Shown: positions 17,756-27,565, numbered from the stretch's first letter. The stretch: DNA of 64,000 nt from Hyphomicrobium sp. ghe19 (GCF_902712875.1 NZ_LR743509.1:3982001-4046000), one strand, 5' to 3'. Numbers and translations are program-made. The notes: generated by a model not told the origin, from the letters alone.

Positions 17756-18493
17756 TCAGACGTCGAACTCCTCGATCTTGGAGAATGCCTGTCGCAGTGC
17801 ATCGGACCAGGAGCTGGAGAGCTGGCGAAAATATTCGTCGTCTGCGCTGATGCGCTTTTCGCGTGTCACGTCGAGTGAATCGCGCTCGTAGATGACGAGA
17901 TCGATCGGCATACCGACGGAGAGGTTCGATCGTAGCGTGGAATCGAATGACAGGAGCATGAGCTTCGCCGCTTCGCCGAGCCGCATATCGGAGCGTGCGA
18001 CGCGATCGAGGATCGGCTTCCCGTACTTATGCTCACCGATTTGGAAGAACGGCGTATCGTCCGTCGCCTCGATGAAATTGCCTTCCGGGTAGATCTGAAA
18101 GAGCCGGGGCCGTTCGCCTTTGATCTGACCACCGAAAATGAAGTTGGTATTGAATCCGAGCTTGCTTGCTTCGAGGGCCGGCCCATCGATGCGTCGCGCC
18201 TCGCGAATGGCGTCGCCGACGACGCGCGCGGCGCGGTACATGTTGGGCGCGGTATAGAGCGTCGCCGCATCTTCGCCCGCTTCCTCTTCCGCGAGATGCT
18301 CATTCAGCAAACTGACGACGGCCTGTGTCACCGCAAGATTGCCGGCAGCCAAAAGAACGAGCACCCGATCCCCCGGGCGGCGCCAGATCTGCAATTTTTT
18401 ATACTGGGCGATGTTGTCGACGCCGGCGTTCGTACGGGTGTCGGCCGCAAACACTAACCCGCACTCCAGGCGGAATGCTACGGCGTATGTCAT
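17756..18493 (-). CDS. Anbu-type proteasome-like protease subunit
   Basis: The 245-residue protein is a proteasome beta/HslV-fold (Ntn) protein of the Anbu family. After Met removal the N-terminus is Thr1 (TYAVAF), Asp17 falls exactly at the expected place (FAADTRTNAG) and Lys31/Lys32 match the catalytic lysine of the family. There is no propeptide, as in Anbu. It is the last of four genes in the order ATP-grasp, alpha-E, transglutaminase-like, Anbu, a neighbourhood known from comparative genomics. Substrate and partner ATPase are unknown; Anbu assembles without a clear unfoldase. Confidence 0.92.
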   Translation of the reverse strand: MTYAVAFRLECGLVFAADTRTNAGVDNIAQYKKLQIWRRPGDRVLVLLAAGNLAVTQAVVSLLNEHLAEEEAGEDAATLYTAPNMYRAARVVGDAIREARRIDGPALEASKLGFNTNFIFGGQIKGERPRLFQIYPEGNFIEATDDTPFFQIGEHKYGKPILDRVARSDMRLGEAAKLMLLSFDSTLRSNLSVGMPIDLVIYERDSLDVTREKRISADDEYFRQLSSSWSDALRQAFSKIEEFDV

Positions 18494-18518
18494 ACAAGAT
18501 CTCCGGACCCGCAGGCGG

Positions 18519-19331
18519 CTACTGTTGCTGGCTGCTCTGCTGCTGAACTTCGACGATTACGTCAAGCTCTTCGTTTGCGATGCCCCTCCGGGAGCCGCGA
18601 ATGGGAGCCGCATATGTCGCATCCAGCCCCGAGGAGAGCCGTACATATTTCTCCGTTGGACATATCCGATTGGCGGGGTCGAAGCCAACCCATCCCAGCC
18701 CTTCGAGCCACACTTCCGCCCAGGCGTGATTGGCGTCGGCGGGCTCATCCGCGCCCGTCAGGAAATAGCCGCTTACGTAGCGCGCCGGAACATTCAATGC
18801 TCGTGCGGCTGAAATGAAGACGTGCGCGTGATCCTGGCAGACGCCTTCACCGTCCCTCAATGCTTCGGCGGCGGTCGTATGGGCATTCGTCGCGCCGATC
18901 CGGTATTCCACGGCATCGCGCACGGCATGCATCAGGTTGTGCATTCCGCGAATATCGAGCTTGGCGCCTGCGGCTCGGCAGAGGGCGCGAATTTCGTCGG
19001 TCGCGGCGGTCTTCGCAGTCTGGCGGCGGTAGACCCTGATGGGCGCCGGATCGGAAAACCCGCGTACGACGCCGGCGCGATCTTCGGTCTCGACGACGCC
19101 TTTGGCGATAATAAGCGACTCAGAATGCTCTTCAGTGCAGGTCGTAAGCTGCACCATGTTGCCGAAGCCGTCGCGAAAGGCCTTCGCGGCGTCGATGCCT
19201 GGAGCGCTGACGCGCCATTCGACTACGCGCTGGCCTTGAAAAGTCGGCGGCGTCAGACGCAGAGCGAGAATGGAATATTTCGTCGGCTCGCTATAAACGT
19301 AACGCGACACATGCCCAATCGAAATACGCAT
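18519..19331 (-). CDS. Transglutaminase-like cysteine protease/transferase of the Anbu cluster
   Basis: A bacterial transglutaminase-like protein of 270 residues with an N-terminal beta domain (about 1-105) and a catalytic domain. The triad is visible: Cys165 in GVCQDHAHVF, His202 in NHAWAEVW and Asp218 in GFDPAN. No signal peptide is seen, so it is probably cytoplasmic. It lies 10 bases after the alpha-E gene and 25 bases before the Anbu gene. The C-terminus ends in a short glutamine-rich tail (VQQQSSQQQ). The family has been proposed to cleave or form amide bonds on a peptide made by the ATP-grasp partner; the substrate is unknown. Confidence 0.9.
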   Translation of the reverse strand: MRISIGHVSRYVYSEPTKYSILALRLTPPTFQGQRVVEWRVSAPGIDAAKAFRDGFGNMVQLTTCTEEHSESLIIAKGVVETEDRAGVVRGFSDPAPIRVYRRQTAKTAATDEIRALCRAAGAKLDIRGMHNLMHAVRDAVEYRIGATNAHTTAAEALRDGEGVCQDHAHVFISAARALNVPARYVSGYFLTGADEPADANHAWAEVWLEGLGWVGFDPANRICPTEKYVRLSSGLDATYAAPIRGSRRGIANEELDVIVEVQQQSSQQQ

Positions 19332-19341
19332 CGCCGGACCC

Positions 19342-20289
19342 TCAATCGCTAAAGTGATAAGCGGTAGAGATCTCGTTACCGAGCTTGTTGTTTCGCCCTA
19401 TGAAGTCCTGCACGAACTCGTGCAGCCCAGATTGAAAAATGTTTTGCATGTCGGCCTCGAGCAGAAGATCGCGCGTCGATTCCGCCGTCATCTGGCAATC
19501 GTGCCTGACACCATAAAAGACCGCGAGGTCGCGAAGGGCGACCGTCAGCTCGTCGTAGCATGAGCGAAGAGAGCGCGGCATTTGACGATTGAGAATCATG
19601 AAGTCCGCGATCTTGAGCGGGCGGTAATGATCCTTGAAGACCCAGCGATAGCTGCGATGCGCGGACACTGAACGCAACAGCGCCGCCCACTGATAGTTAT
19701 CCTTCTCGCTCCCGACCATCTCGCTCGACGGCAGAAGATGATAATATTTGACGTCGAGAATCCGTGCTGTGCTGTCGGCGCGCTCGATGAACGTTCCAAC
19801 TTGGCTGAAATAAAACGTATCGTTGCGCAAAATCGTATTCAGCAGAGCGCCGCGATAGAGCGCGGAGCGCGAGCGCACCCAGTCCAGAAGCTCGGGAAGC
19901 GAGTTCGACGTGACGGTCGCTGGACGGATCGCGGAGAATTCGAGCCAGGCGCTGTTCAAGCTTTCCCACATCTCGCGGGTCAGTGCTGTCCGCTGAGCCC
20001 GGCCGTTGCGGCGTGCACTCGCAAGGCAGGATGCGATGCTCGACGGATTCGACGTGTCGAACAGCATGTAGTCGATGACGTTCTGAGTTAGCAGCTCGCC
20101 ATGCCGTTGCACGTAGCCTTGGACGCAGCCCGCGCTTTCGAGGGTCGAGCGCCACTCCTCGTGAAAGCTTTCGCCCTCGCGCGGTAGCAGCACGATGCGA
20201 TAGCCGACCTCGAGGAGGCGAGCGATGTTCTCCGCGCGCTCGATATAGCGCGACAGCCAGTAGAGATCGTTTGCCGTACGTCCAAGCAT
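19342..20289 (-). CDS. Alpha-E domain protein
   Basis: An all-helical alpha-E family protein of about 315 residues beginning MLGRTANDLYWLSRYIERAEN, the usual N-terminus of the family. The frame continues further upstream, but that would overlap the ATP-grasp gene and lacks family similarity. It starts seven bases after the ATP-grasp stop codon, implying coupled translation. Biochemical function is unknown; it is consistently linked with circularly permuted ATP-grasp and transglutaminase-like genes. Confidence 0.88.
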   Translation of the reverse strand: MLGRTANDLYWLSRYIERAENIARLLEVGYRIVLLPREGESFHEEWRSTLESAGCVQGYVQRHGELLTQNVIDYMLFDTSNPSSIASCLASARRNGRAQRTALTREMWESLNSAWLEFSAIRPATVTSNSLPELLDWVRSRSALYRGALLNTILRNDTFYFSQVGTFIERADSTARILDVKYYHLLPSSEMVGSEKDNYQWAALLRSVSAHRSYRWVFKDHYRPLKIADFMILNRQMPRSLRSCYDELTVALRDLAVFYGVRHDCQMTAESTRDLLLEADMQNIFQSGLHEFVQDFIGRNNKLGNEISTAYHFSD

Positions 20290-20296
20290 TCCGAAG

Positions 20297-21712
20297 TTAT
20301 TCCTGCAGCACCCATGTGTCCTTGGTGCCGCCACCCTGGCTCGAGTTGACCACCAGCGAACCCTTTTTCAGAGCAACGCGTGTCAACCCTCCCGGCATCA
20401 GCCGCACCTGATCGCCAATGAGCACGAAGGGACGCAAGTCGAGATGCCGAGGGGCAACGCTCGAGTCGGCGAGCGTTGGGCAAGTCGAAAGCGAAAGCGT
20501 CGGCTGGGCGATATAATTACTTGGATTAGCGACGAGCTTCGCCCGGAAAGTCTCGATCTGATCCTTCGTAGACTTCGGACCGACGAGCATACCGTAGCCG
20601 CCGGACCCGTGAACTTCCTTGACGACGAGCTCCGCCAAATGTTCGAGGACATACTTTAGGCTCGCCGGTTCTCGACAGTTGTATGTCTCGACGTTGGCGA
20701 GGATCGGCTGCTTGCCGGTGTAGAACTCGATGATCGCTGGAATATAGCTGTAGATCGCCTTGTCGTCGGCGATGCCGGCGCCCGGCGCATTGACGATCGT
20801 TACCCGGCCGGACCGGTAGACATCGAATATACCGGGCACACCAAGCAGCGACGTCGGGTCGAAAACGAGCGGGTCGAGGAAATCGTCGTCGACGCGGCGA
20901 TAAAGAACGTCGACCCGCTTCAGCCCCTCAGTCGTCTTCATGCGGAGAAGACCGTCGATAACGACGAGATCGGAGCTTTCGACCAGCTCGACACCCATCT
21001 GGTCGGCCAGGAACGAGTGTTCGAAATAGGCGCTGTTATAGACGCCGGGCGTCAACAGCGCGATCGTCGGCTCGGCATCGAGGTTTCCGGGCGCGACGCT
21101 TTCGAGCGTCTTCAGGAGGGCGTCCGGATAATTTTCGACCGGCCTCACCCGATTGCGGCTGAAGAGGTCGGGGAAGAGATGCATCATCGTCTCGCGGTTC
21201 TCCAGCATATAGGAGACGCCGGACGGCGTGCGCGTATTGTCTTCAAGGACCATGAACTCGTTCTCGCCGGTGCGGACGAGATCGACGCCGATGATGTGAC
21301 TGTAGACGCCGCGCGGCGGGTCGACACCGATCATCTCGGGCAAGAAGGCCGAGTTCTGGGTGATGAGCTCTTCGGGAATCTTGCCGGCCTTCAGGATCTC
21401 CTGCCGGTGGTAGATATCGTACAAAAACGCGTTGAGCGATCTGACGCGTTGCTCGATGCCGAGTTCGAGGCGGCGCCATTCCTCCGCCGCGATGATCCGC
21501 GGAAGGATGTCGAATGGGATGAGCCGTTCGCCGGCTTCCTCGGCGCCGTAAACGGCAAAGGTGATGCCCGACCGGCGAAAGAGCACCTCCGCCTCGGCCG
21601 ACTTCTGTCGAAGCGTGTCGAGATGTTGGACGCCGAGCCACTCGGCGAGCGCGCGATAGGGTGCACGAACCTCGCCGCCGAAGCCGTTCATTTCATCGAA
21701 TGCCGCGACCAA
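20297..21712 (-). CDS. Circularly permuted ATP-grasp type 2 protein (predicted amide ligase)
   Basis: The product matches circularly permuted ATP-grasp proteins: EEWRRLELGIEQR, VDLVRTGENEFMVLEDN, TPSGVSYMLENR, LYRRVDDDFLDPL, VVKEVHGSGGYGM and a C-terminal LVVNSSQGGG. The frame is open to an ATG at 21868, but a TTG at 21712 has GGAGGG five bases upstream and begins just before FDEMNGFGGEVRAPY, as in relatives, giving 471 residues. It is the first gene of the Anbu cluster. Predicted chemistry is ATP-dependent peptide or amide bond formation; no substrate is known. Confidence 0.87.
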   Translation of the reverse strand: MVAAFDEMNGFGGEVRAPYRALAEWLGVQHLDTLRQKSAEAEVLFRRSGITFAVYGAEEAGERLIPFDILPRIIAAEEWRRLELGIEQRVRSLNAFLYDIYHRQEILKAGKIPEELITQNSAFLPEMIGVDPPRGVYSHIIGVDLVRTGENEFMVLEDNTRTPSGVSYMLENRETMMHLFPDLFSRNRVRPVENYPDALLKTLESVAPGNLDAEPTIALLTPGVYNSAYFEHSFLADQMGVELVESSDLVVIDGLLRMKTTEGLKRVDVLYRRVDDDFLDPLVFDPTSLLGVPGIFDVYRSGRVTIVNAPGAGIADDKAIYSYIPAIIEFYTGKQPILANVETYNCREPASLKYVLEHLAELVVKEVHGSGGYGMLVGPKSTKDQIETFRAKLVANPSNYIAQPTLSLSTCPTLADSSVAPRHLDLRPFVLIGDQVRLMPGGLTRVALKKGSLVVNSSQGGGTKDTWVLQE

Positions 21713-21909
21713 GACCACCCTCCAGTCACGTTTCTTTTCGGATAGGCATCGCAAAGGCCAGGCCAGTTTACGGAAAGCCCGGAAACTCTGAACCTTAGTA
21801 CTCAGATCAGCATCAATTTGCTTCCGAAATATGCAGCGCACGGCGTTCGAAGCATAAAATTCCGGCATTGCTCAGCACGGACCGGCCGCTGCCTGGAAGC
21901 GTGAGCGGA

Positions 21910-23100
21910 TTATGGTCGCGCCGAGTCGGTGACGCCCAGAGCTGTCGGAGCCGCCCGCGATTTCAGGCCCCAGGCCGTCAGAACGCCGAGCATCCCCATT
22001 GCGGTTCCCGCGACGAGCATCGTCGAGAGCAATCCGGCGTTGCCGAGCCCTATACCGTACGCCAACGGACCGAAGGCTTGGCCCAGGAAGACAAAGAAGG
22101 CGTGCGCGGCCACGCCCGAGCCGCGATGGCTCGGCGCAAGTTCGGTCGCCTGCGTCTGCAGCGAGTTATGGATCATGTAGAAGCCGACGCCGACGATCAC
22201 GAAAATCGCCATTTCGGCCGGCCAAGAGGTTCCGAACGAGAGCATCGCAAGTCCGAGGCCGGAAACGATGCCACCTGCCGTGATCAAGTTGTAAAGCCCG
22301 AGCCGGCCCAGCATCAGACGCACCATGACGGTATAGATGAAGCCGCCGAGCGCGAACCCTGAGAGGACGAAGCCCGCTTCTCTCAGGCCGCCAGCGCCGC
22401 GCTGCTCGAGCAGAACCGCGACGTAAGGAAAAAGGCCGAAGATCACAATGCCTTCGACGAACACCGCAGCGAAGCAAACGACGGATAGCGGATTGGCGAA
22501 CACCACCCGGTAGCCATCGATGAACTCGCCTCGGCGTCGTTCCTGCGACCGGGGCGGAACGGGCGGCCGCAACCGCCACACCGTCACGGCAAGAGCCGCC
22601 AGCGTGAGACCCGACGCCACCAGAGTGGAAATCCGCCAACCGAACTCGGATGCCACGAAACCGGCGCCGATCGAGCCTGCAAGGTTGCCGGCGATGATGG
22701 CCGTCAGGACGCGCGACAGTGCAATCTGGCGCTCGTTCATTGCGAACGCATCGCCAACAATCGCAAACGCCAAAGGAATGATGCCGCCTGCAGCCGCGCC
22801 TCCGACGAGGCGCGTGAACGCCAGCATATCGAGGGTCGGCGCGGCAGCGGAAGCCGCCAAGCACAACGCAAGCATCAAAAGAGCGATCTTGATGATGCGC
22901 GCTTTGCCGACGGCGTCGCCGAGCGCACCTAGAATGGGTTGGGCAAGCGCATAGGGAAAGGCGAAGAACGATGCCAGCATCGCGACGGACGCGGCATCGA
23001 CGCCGAGGTCGCGAGAAATGTCGGGCACAACGGGATCGATGATCCGCATCGACATCGAGCTGACAAAGCAGCTCGCGGCAAGGATAGGAAGCAGACGCAT
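21910..23100 (-). CDS. MFS transporter
   Basis: A 396-residue major facilitator with twelve hydrophobic segments. The short loop after TM2 (GALGDAVGKAR) matches the family motif, and RIIDPVVPDISRDLGV in TM1 resembles drug/sugar-type exporters such as the AraJ group. It is monocistronic, about 180 bases downstream of ftfL in the same direction. Substrate cannot be told from the sequence. Confidence 0.88.
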   Translation of the reverse strand: MRLLPILAASCFVSSMSMRIIDPVVPDISRDLGVDAASVAMLASFFAFPYALAQPILGALGDAVGKARIIKIALLMLALCLAASAAAPTLDMLAFTRLVGGAAAGGIIPLAFAIVGDAFAMNERQIALSRVLTAIIAGNLAGSIGAGFVASEFGWRISTLVASGLTLAALAVTVWRLRPPVPPRSQERRRGEFIDGYRVVFANPLSVVCFAAVFVEGIVIFGLFPYVAVLLEQRGAGGLREAGFVLSGFALGGFIYTVMVRLMLGRLGLYNLITAGGIVSGLGLAMLSFGTSWPAEMAIFVIVGVGFYMIHNSLQTQATELAPSHRGSGVAAHAFFVFLGQAFGPLAYGIGLGNAGLLSTMLVAGTAMGMLGVLTAWGLKSRAAPTALGVTDSARP

Positions 23101-23234
23101 TCGGAGGCAATCAACTAGGAGGGAAGCGCGTACTTCCTAAAGCAACGGGGCAAGCCGCGATACGACCTGCCCCGTATGGCTGATATGTCTCAATCCTCGT
23201 CGTCTTCGGCCGGGCCGAAGACGACTTTTAGTTG

Positions 23235-23274
23235 GTGCCGGCGACTCCCCTTCCGGGGAGCCGGCCGCCGGCAC
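23235..23274 (-). other. Strong hairpin downstream of ftfL
   Basis: GTGCCGGC (23235-23242) pairs with GCCGGCAC (23267-23274), enclosing CTCCCC (23245-23250) and GGGGAG (23255-23260). It begins within seven bases of the ftfL stop codon. There is no T-run after it on the minus strand, so it is a weak intrinsic terminator at best and may instead protect the mRNA 3' end. Confidence 0.5.
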
Positions 23275-23280
23275 GAGATG

Positions 23281-24957
23281 TTAGAACAGTCCCTGGATCT
23301 GGCCCTTGTCGTCGAGGCGGATCGAGTCCGCCGACGGAACCTTCGGCAGGCCCGGCATCGTCATGATCTCACCCGTGACGACGACGATGAACTCGGCGCC
23401 GGCGGAGAGTCTGAGCTCGCGGATCGGCACGATGTGGCCCGTCGGCGCGCCGCGCTTCGAGGCGTCGGTCGAGAACGAGTACTGCGTCTTCGCCATGCAC
23501 ACCGGGAAGTGCCCGAAGCCCGCGGCTTCCAGATCCTTGAACTGATTTTCGACGCTCGCATCGCAGGAGATGTCGGCGGCGCGATAAATTTCCGTCGCGA
23601 TCGTCTTCACCTTGTCGCGCAGCTTCATGTCGTCGGGATAGAGCGGCTTGAAGTTCGCCTTGCCTTCGTCGATCACCTTGACGACGTGATGCGCCAGCCC
23701 CTCCGTGCCCTTGCCGCCATCGGCCCAGTGCGTGCACAGGAACGCCTTCGTGCCCATGCTTTCGGCCGCTTTCTGAACCTCGGCGATTTCAGCGTCGGTG
23801 TCGGTGATGAACTTGTTGACCGCGACGACCGCCGGCACGCCGAACTTGTTGACGTTCTCGATGTGCCGCTTGAGGTTTTCGCAGCCCTTGGCGACCGCTG
23901 CCGCGTTCTCGGCCTTGAGATCGTCCTTGGCGACGCCGCCGTGCATCTTCAGCGCGCGGACGGTGGCGACGATGACGACGACGGACGGCGCGATGCCCGC
24001 CTTGCGGCACTTGATGTCGAAGAACTTCTCGGCACCGAGGTCAGCGCCGAAGCCGGCTTCGGTCACGACGTAATCGGCAAGTTTCATCGCCGTTTTCGTC
24101 GCCAGCACCGAGTTGCAGCCATGCGCGATGTTGGCGAACGGACCGCCGTGGATGAACACCGGGTTGTTCTCGAGCGTCTGCACCAGGTTCGGCTGCAAGG
24201 CGTCCTTCAAGAGCACCGTCATGGCGCCGTCGGCCTTCAAGTCGCGAGCGCGGATAGGCTTCTTATCGCGCGTGTAGGCGACGACGATGTTGCCGAGACG
24301 GTTCTCGAGATCTTTCAGATCCTTCGACAGGCAGAGGATCGCCATGACCTCGGAGGCGACGGTGATATCGAAGCCGTCCTCGCGCGGGAAGCCGTTCGAA
24401 ACACCGCCCAAGGAATTGACGATCGAGCGCAGCGCGCGATCGTTCATGTCGAGCACGCGCTTCCAGCCGATGCGCCGCTGGTCGATGCCCAGCGCGTTGC
24501 CCCAGTAGATGTGGTTGTCGATCAACGCCGACAGCAGATTGTGGGCGCTCGTGATCGCGTGGAAGTCGCCGGTGAAGTGGAGGTTGATGTCCTCCATCGG
24601 CACGACCTGGGCGTAGCCACCGCCCGCCGCGCCGCCCTTGACGCCGAAGCATGGCCCGAGCGACGGTTCGCGCAGCGCCGCGATCGCCTTCTTGCCGATG
24701 TGGTTCAAGCCGTCGCTGAGACCGACGGTCGTCGTCGTCTTGCCCTCGCCCGCCGGCGTCGGGCTGATAGCGGTTACAAGGATGACCTTGCCGTTCTCAT
24801 TCGACTGGATCTGGTTGATGTAATCGGTGGAGACCTTCGCCTTGGTCCACCCATAAGGAATGAGCGCATTCGACGGCACGCCGATTTTGGCTGCGACTTC
24901 GGCGATCGGCTTAATCTTCGCTTCGCGCGCAATCTCTATGTCGGACTTGACAGACAC
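23281..24957 (-). CDS. ftfL: Formate-tetrahydrofolate ligase
   Basis: The 558-residue protein is formyltetrahydrofolate synthetase with its ATP-binding loop [41 protein letters not shown]-like [15 protein letters not shown] and [13 protein letters not shown]. It joins formate, ATP and tetrahydrofolate to give 10-formyl-tetrahydrofolate, the branch point to the serine cycle in methylotrophs. The start is a GTG preceded by GGAGGAAA. A 620-codon open frame on the opposite strand is a shadow. fch and mtdA are not adjacent. Confidence 0.96.
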   Translation of the reverse strand: MSVKSDIEIAREAKIKPIAEVAAKIGVPSNALIPYGWTKAKVSTDYINQIQSNENGKVILVTAISPTPAGEGKTTTTVGLSDGLNHIGKKAIAALREPSLGPCFGVKGGAAGGGYAQVVPMEDINLHFTGDFHAITSAHNLLSALIDNHIYWGNALGIDQRRIGWKRVLDMNDRALRSIVNSLGGVSNGFPREDGFDITVASEVMAILCLSKDLKDLENRLGNIVVAYTRDKKPIRARDLKADGAMTVLLKDALQPNLVQTLENNPVFIHGGPFANIAHGCNSVLATKTAMKLADYVVTEAGFGADLGAEKFFDIKCRKAGIAPSVVVIVATVRALKMHGGVAKDDLKAENAAAVAKGCENLKRHIENVNKFGVPAVVAVNKFITDTDAEIAEVQKAAESMGTKAFLCTHWADGGKGTEGLAHHVVKVIDEGKANFKPLYPDDMKLRDKVKTIATEIYRAADISCDASVENQFKDLEAAGFGHFPVCMAKTQYSFSTDASKRGAPTGHIVPIRELRLSAGAEFIVVVTGEIMTMPGLPKVPSADSIRLDDKGQIQGLF

Positions 24958-25363
24958 GGCTTTCCTCCGAGAAATCTTTTTTTATTCGCAGTGCACAAAT
25001 CTTGTGGGCGGGCCCCGATAGTGGACTGTCATGGGTAGTAAGCCAAGCACCGGCCGCCGAAAAATCGATATTCGACGGGATGCCCAGCGGGCGATCCGCT
25101 GATGCCTCAGATAGCGGTATGGCGCAAGATCTTCCCGCGTCGCGGGGCGTACGGCGCTTCGAGGCACCGGGTGCTCGCGCGCTCGGCGAAGCCCGTGTCC
25201 TTCATTTTTCCGGCAAAAATCGAGACGCGGACCAATGACGGCGAGCGGAGGCGTTTCACGAGAACACCGCGACGCGGTCACTACCTGATCGGAACGCTTC
25301 TACCGTCTCGCATGAGGCGGCGGCCACCTATCGTGACGGCATGTGCAGGTGTGCGTGAGAATT
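24958..25363. other. Intergenic region with no recognisable gene
   Basis: About 400 bases upstream of ftfL. Short open frames on both strands have no convincing start site or family signature. Promoter elements for ftfL must lie here, but no clear -35/-10 pair was found. Confidence 0.5.
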
Positions 25364-25395
25364 AAAAAGCAGCGGGTCCGAGAACCCACTGCTTT
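25364..25395 (-). terminator. Intrinsic terminator of the small secreted-protein gene
   Basis: AAAGCAGCGGGT (25366-25377) and ACCCACTGCTTT (25384-25395) pair with one mismatch; read on the minus strand the hairpin runs into five T residues. It lies 25 bases after the stop codon of the gene ending at 25421. Confidence 0.8.
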
Positions 25396-25420
25396 CTCTG
25401 AAAATCGAAATTTTCGAAAC

Positions 25421-25588
25421 TTACTTCTTCACGGTGCAGGTTTTCGTCGCTTTGTCCCACGTGCCCTTAGCCTTCTTGCAGTCGGCTTTGGTCTTCGGGG
25501 CTGCATCTTCAGCATAAGCTACGATCGGAGCCGAAACGGACAGCAGAAGACCTGCAAGTACGGCGCCGCTGAGAACCTTCGAAATCAT
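25421..25588 (-). CDS. Small secreted two-cysteine protein (unknown function)
   Basis: A 55-residue protein starting at an ATG with AAGGAGAGACAA just upstream. Residues 1-26 form a signal peptide with a hydrophobic core and cleavage likely after AYA. The mature part is 29 residues, lysine-rich, with two cysteines in DCKKAKGTWDKATKTC. The Cys-(G-x-W-D)-Cys pattern recurs in small periplasmic proteins of this order, from memory. It is a single-gene unit with its own terminator, 264 bases from the PP2C gene stop. Function unknown. Confidence 0.75.
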   Translation of the reverse strand: MISKVLSGAVLAGLLLSVSAPIVAYAEDAAPKTKADCKKAKGTWDKATKTCTVKK

Positions 25589-25851
25589 TTGTCTCTCCTT
25601 CACGTTTCTTTCGGCCATAACGGCCGTCAGGCAGGCGCTCAAATACGGAAGGTTCTTTGCCAGTTTCTGGCGGCCAGTATACATTTGCGTAAGGTGGGGC
25701 TGAGCCTTCGCCATAGAATATGAAAAAGTGGGCGCCGTTTCTCCGCGCCAATATTGATTTCAATAAGTTCTTTTCCCTTGCAGGCAAAATTCCATCCCCG
25801 CTTGAGCGGGCGACGGATAAGCGATCACAATAAAAGCTCGTGGAAAATCGT

Positions 25852-26640
25852 TTAGCCGACCGCTCTCACGACGAGCACGGTCGCGTTATCCTGATAAGGC
25901 TCACGCAGTGCTTCAATCGCTCGGATTATGGCTTTGGCCACGGCGGACGCACCGTCCTTCGCGTAGCCTTGAATGACACGGGCAATTTCGCCGGTTTCAA
26001 GCGTCGCGATACCATCGCTCGCGAGAACGACGTAATCGCCCGGCTCCAATTTCAACGGCTGTTGCGAGACATCGAGAAGATCGATTTCTTCACCCGTGAC
26101 TGCCGATCGCAACATGTGGCGGCGCGGATCGTGGCGTGCTTCGGCGGCGGTCAATTTGCCTTCAGCGACCATCCGGTCCAGCTCAGGCGCGAGAGAGTGA
26201 TCCTCGTTCAAGAGGGCCATCTCGCCGCGACGGAAAAGAAAGAGCGGACTATCGCCGACGCTGACCCATTCGACGCCGGCCGGTCCGAAGGCCGCGCCGA
26301 TGAGCGTCGACCCCATTCCCGCCAGCAGAGGGTTCTCGGAGATTTTGCTCGCGACAGCGGCGTTCGCCGCACCGAGGCCGGTGATGAGGCGCTCGCCCAC
26401 GTCGCCCTTGGCGGATGCGACGTGTTCCAGAAAATTCTCGCAGACGGTCTTGCTCGCGAGAGCGCCCCCGGCGTGGCCACCCATGCCGTCGGCCAGAACG
26501 GCGAAGCCGCTCCGATCAAAGCCCGGCCCTTCGCTGGACATGGCTACCGGTTCGCTGCCGTCAGACATGAAGGCAGCGGTGTCTTCCTGATAGTCCCGGG
26601 CTCCGCGCGTCGCGGCGATTGCATGCTCGAACGGCGGCAT
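25852..26640 (-). CDS. PP2C-family Ser/Thr protein phosphatase
   Basis: The 262-residue protein has PP2C metal-binding signatures: RDYQED (15-20), LADGMGGHAGG with Asp51-Gly52, VLASDGIATL and YQDNATVLVV. No transmembrane segment is present, so it acts in the cytoplasm. It begins seven bases after the FHA gene and is the last of three minus-strand genes (membrane FHA, FHA, PP2C) divergent from a Ser/Thr kinase, making it the likely phosphatase of that signalling pair. Confidence 0.93.
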   Translation of the reverse strand: MPPFEHAIAATRGARDYQEDTAAFMSDGSEPVAMSSEGPGFDRSGFAVLADGMGGHAGGALASKTVCENFLEHVASAKGDVGERLITGLGAANAAVASKISENPLLAGMGSTLIGAAFGPAGVEWVSVGDSPLFLFRRGEMALLNEDHSLAPELDRMVAEGKLTAAEARHDPRRHMLRSAVTGEEIDLLDVSQQPLKLEPGDYVVLASDGIATLETGEIARVIQGYAKDGASAVAKAIIRAIEALREPYQDNATVLVVRAVG

Positions 26641-26647
26641 TCGATCC

Positions 26648-27457
26648 TTAAGCTTCGGATATCTCGGACCAGTCGAAATCGCTTCCGCAGAACGGAAGAA
26701 ATGCGACTTGGGTGCGTCCGAATGTTATTACGTCCATCGGCTGCAGCGGCACGGGGCCTGCCGGTCGCTTATCATTCACAGAGACGACATTTGTTTTAGC
26801 AAGGTTTGGCACGAAGAGGAAAGACCGATCGCTCGAATCGTAGCGAACATAGGCCTGCGCTTCGTTGGAAATGGCATCGTCGCCAAAATCGAGCGGAATG
26901 CGATTTTCTGTGGACCTGCCGACCGTATTGTTGCCTTCGAAGATCGGCCGGTATGAGCCGAGTCCCGGCCCTCCGACCACGATGAAGAAGCCGACGACCG
27001 GATCGCGCTCGAAAACCCCGTGCTGGATTTTCTGCTTGCCCCGGACCAGGACGGTGCGAGCGGGCGCCTCCGGCTCGATTTTTCGGGGCTTTGCCGGGTC
27101 CGGGCGGATAACGCGGGTTGTCGGCGGCTGGTCCGGGTCACTCGGAGCGGCGAGATCCGGCACTTTGGGTGCGGGTGGCGTTCTGGCCAACCGCGCGGCT
27201 TCCTCGGCACTGAGGATCTCGGGCGCGGCTGCGGAAACGGATGGCGATTTTTCTGCAATCGCAGCCACGGGCGCTGCGGGAGGGCTAGCGGGTGCAGCGG
27301 CGGCCGAATCGGGTGTCTTGGCGCGGGCGGCACCGGCTGGCGCCGTATCATCGCGGCCGGCCGCCATCAGCGCGTCTCTCAAAGAGCCAAGAAATTTATG
27401 CTGCTTCACGGCTTTCGCCTCGTTCCCTGCGGTGGTTTCCCCGCGCTCGATGGCCAT
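26648..27457 (-). CDS. FHA-domain protein with Ala/Pro-rich linker
   Basis: About 269 residues from the ATG at 27457, which has GGAGGGAG upstream; an in-frame extension to 27508 lacks one. The N-terminal 45 residues are polar, residues about 45-150 form a low-complexity Ala/Pro-rich linker, and the C-terminus is an FHA domain (about 165-260) with NTVGRSTENRIPLDFGDDAISNEA split as NTVGRSTEN and DDAISNEAQ, the phosphothreonine-binding Gly-Arg and Ser-Asn positions. It likely docks on a phosphorylated partner of the divergent kinase. Confidence 0.85.
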   Translation of the reverse strand: MAIERGETTAGNEAKAVKQHKFLGSLRDALMAAGRDDTAPAGAARAKTPDSAAAAPASPPAAPVAAIAEKSPSVSAAAPEILSAEEAARLARTPPAPKVPDLAAPSDPDQPPTTRVIRPDPAKPRKIEPEAPARTVLVRGKQKIQHGVFERDPVVGFFIVVGGPGLGSYRPIFEGNNTVGRSTENRIPLDFGDDAISNEAQAYVRYDSSDRSFLFVPNLAKTNVVSVNDKRPAGPVPLQPMDVITFGRTQVAFLPFCGSDFDWSEISEA

Positions 27458-27565
27458 TAAAATCTCCCTCCGATTTAAACAAGCACAGACTGCCGCAGTG
27501 TCGAACACTGTTGGTGAAACGCAATGAACTGGAACCTGGACAGAACCTTGGCGACAACGTGAGTA

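Noticed and set aside
17756..18493. HslV as the identity of the proteasome-like gene
   Set aside because: There is no hslU next to it, the N-terminus is Anbu-like, and the transglutaminase/alpha-E/ATP-grasp context is specific to Anbu.
23176..25038. A 620-codon open frame on the plus strand opposite ftfL
   Set aside because: It mirrors the codon structure of ftfL, is Arg/Asp/Val-rich with no family signature, and ftfL itself is unmistakable. High G+C antisense frames are common here.
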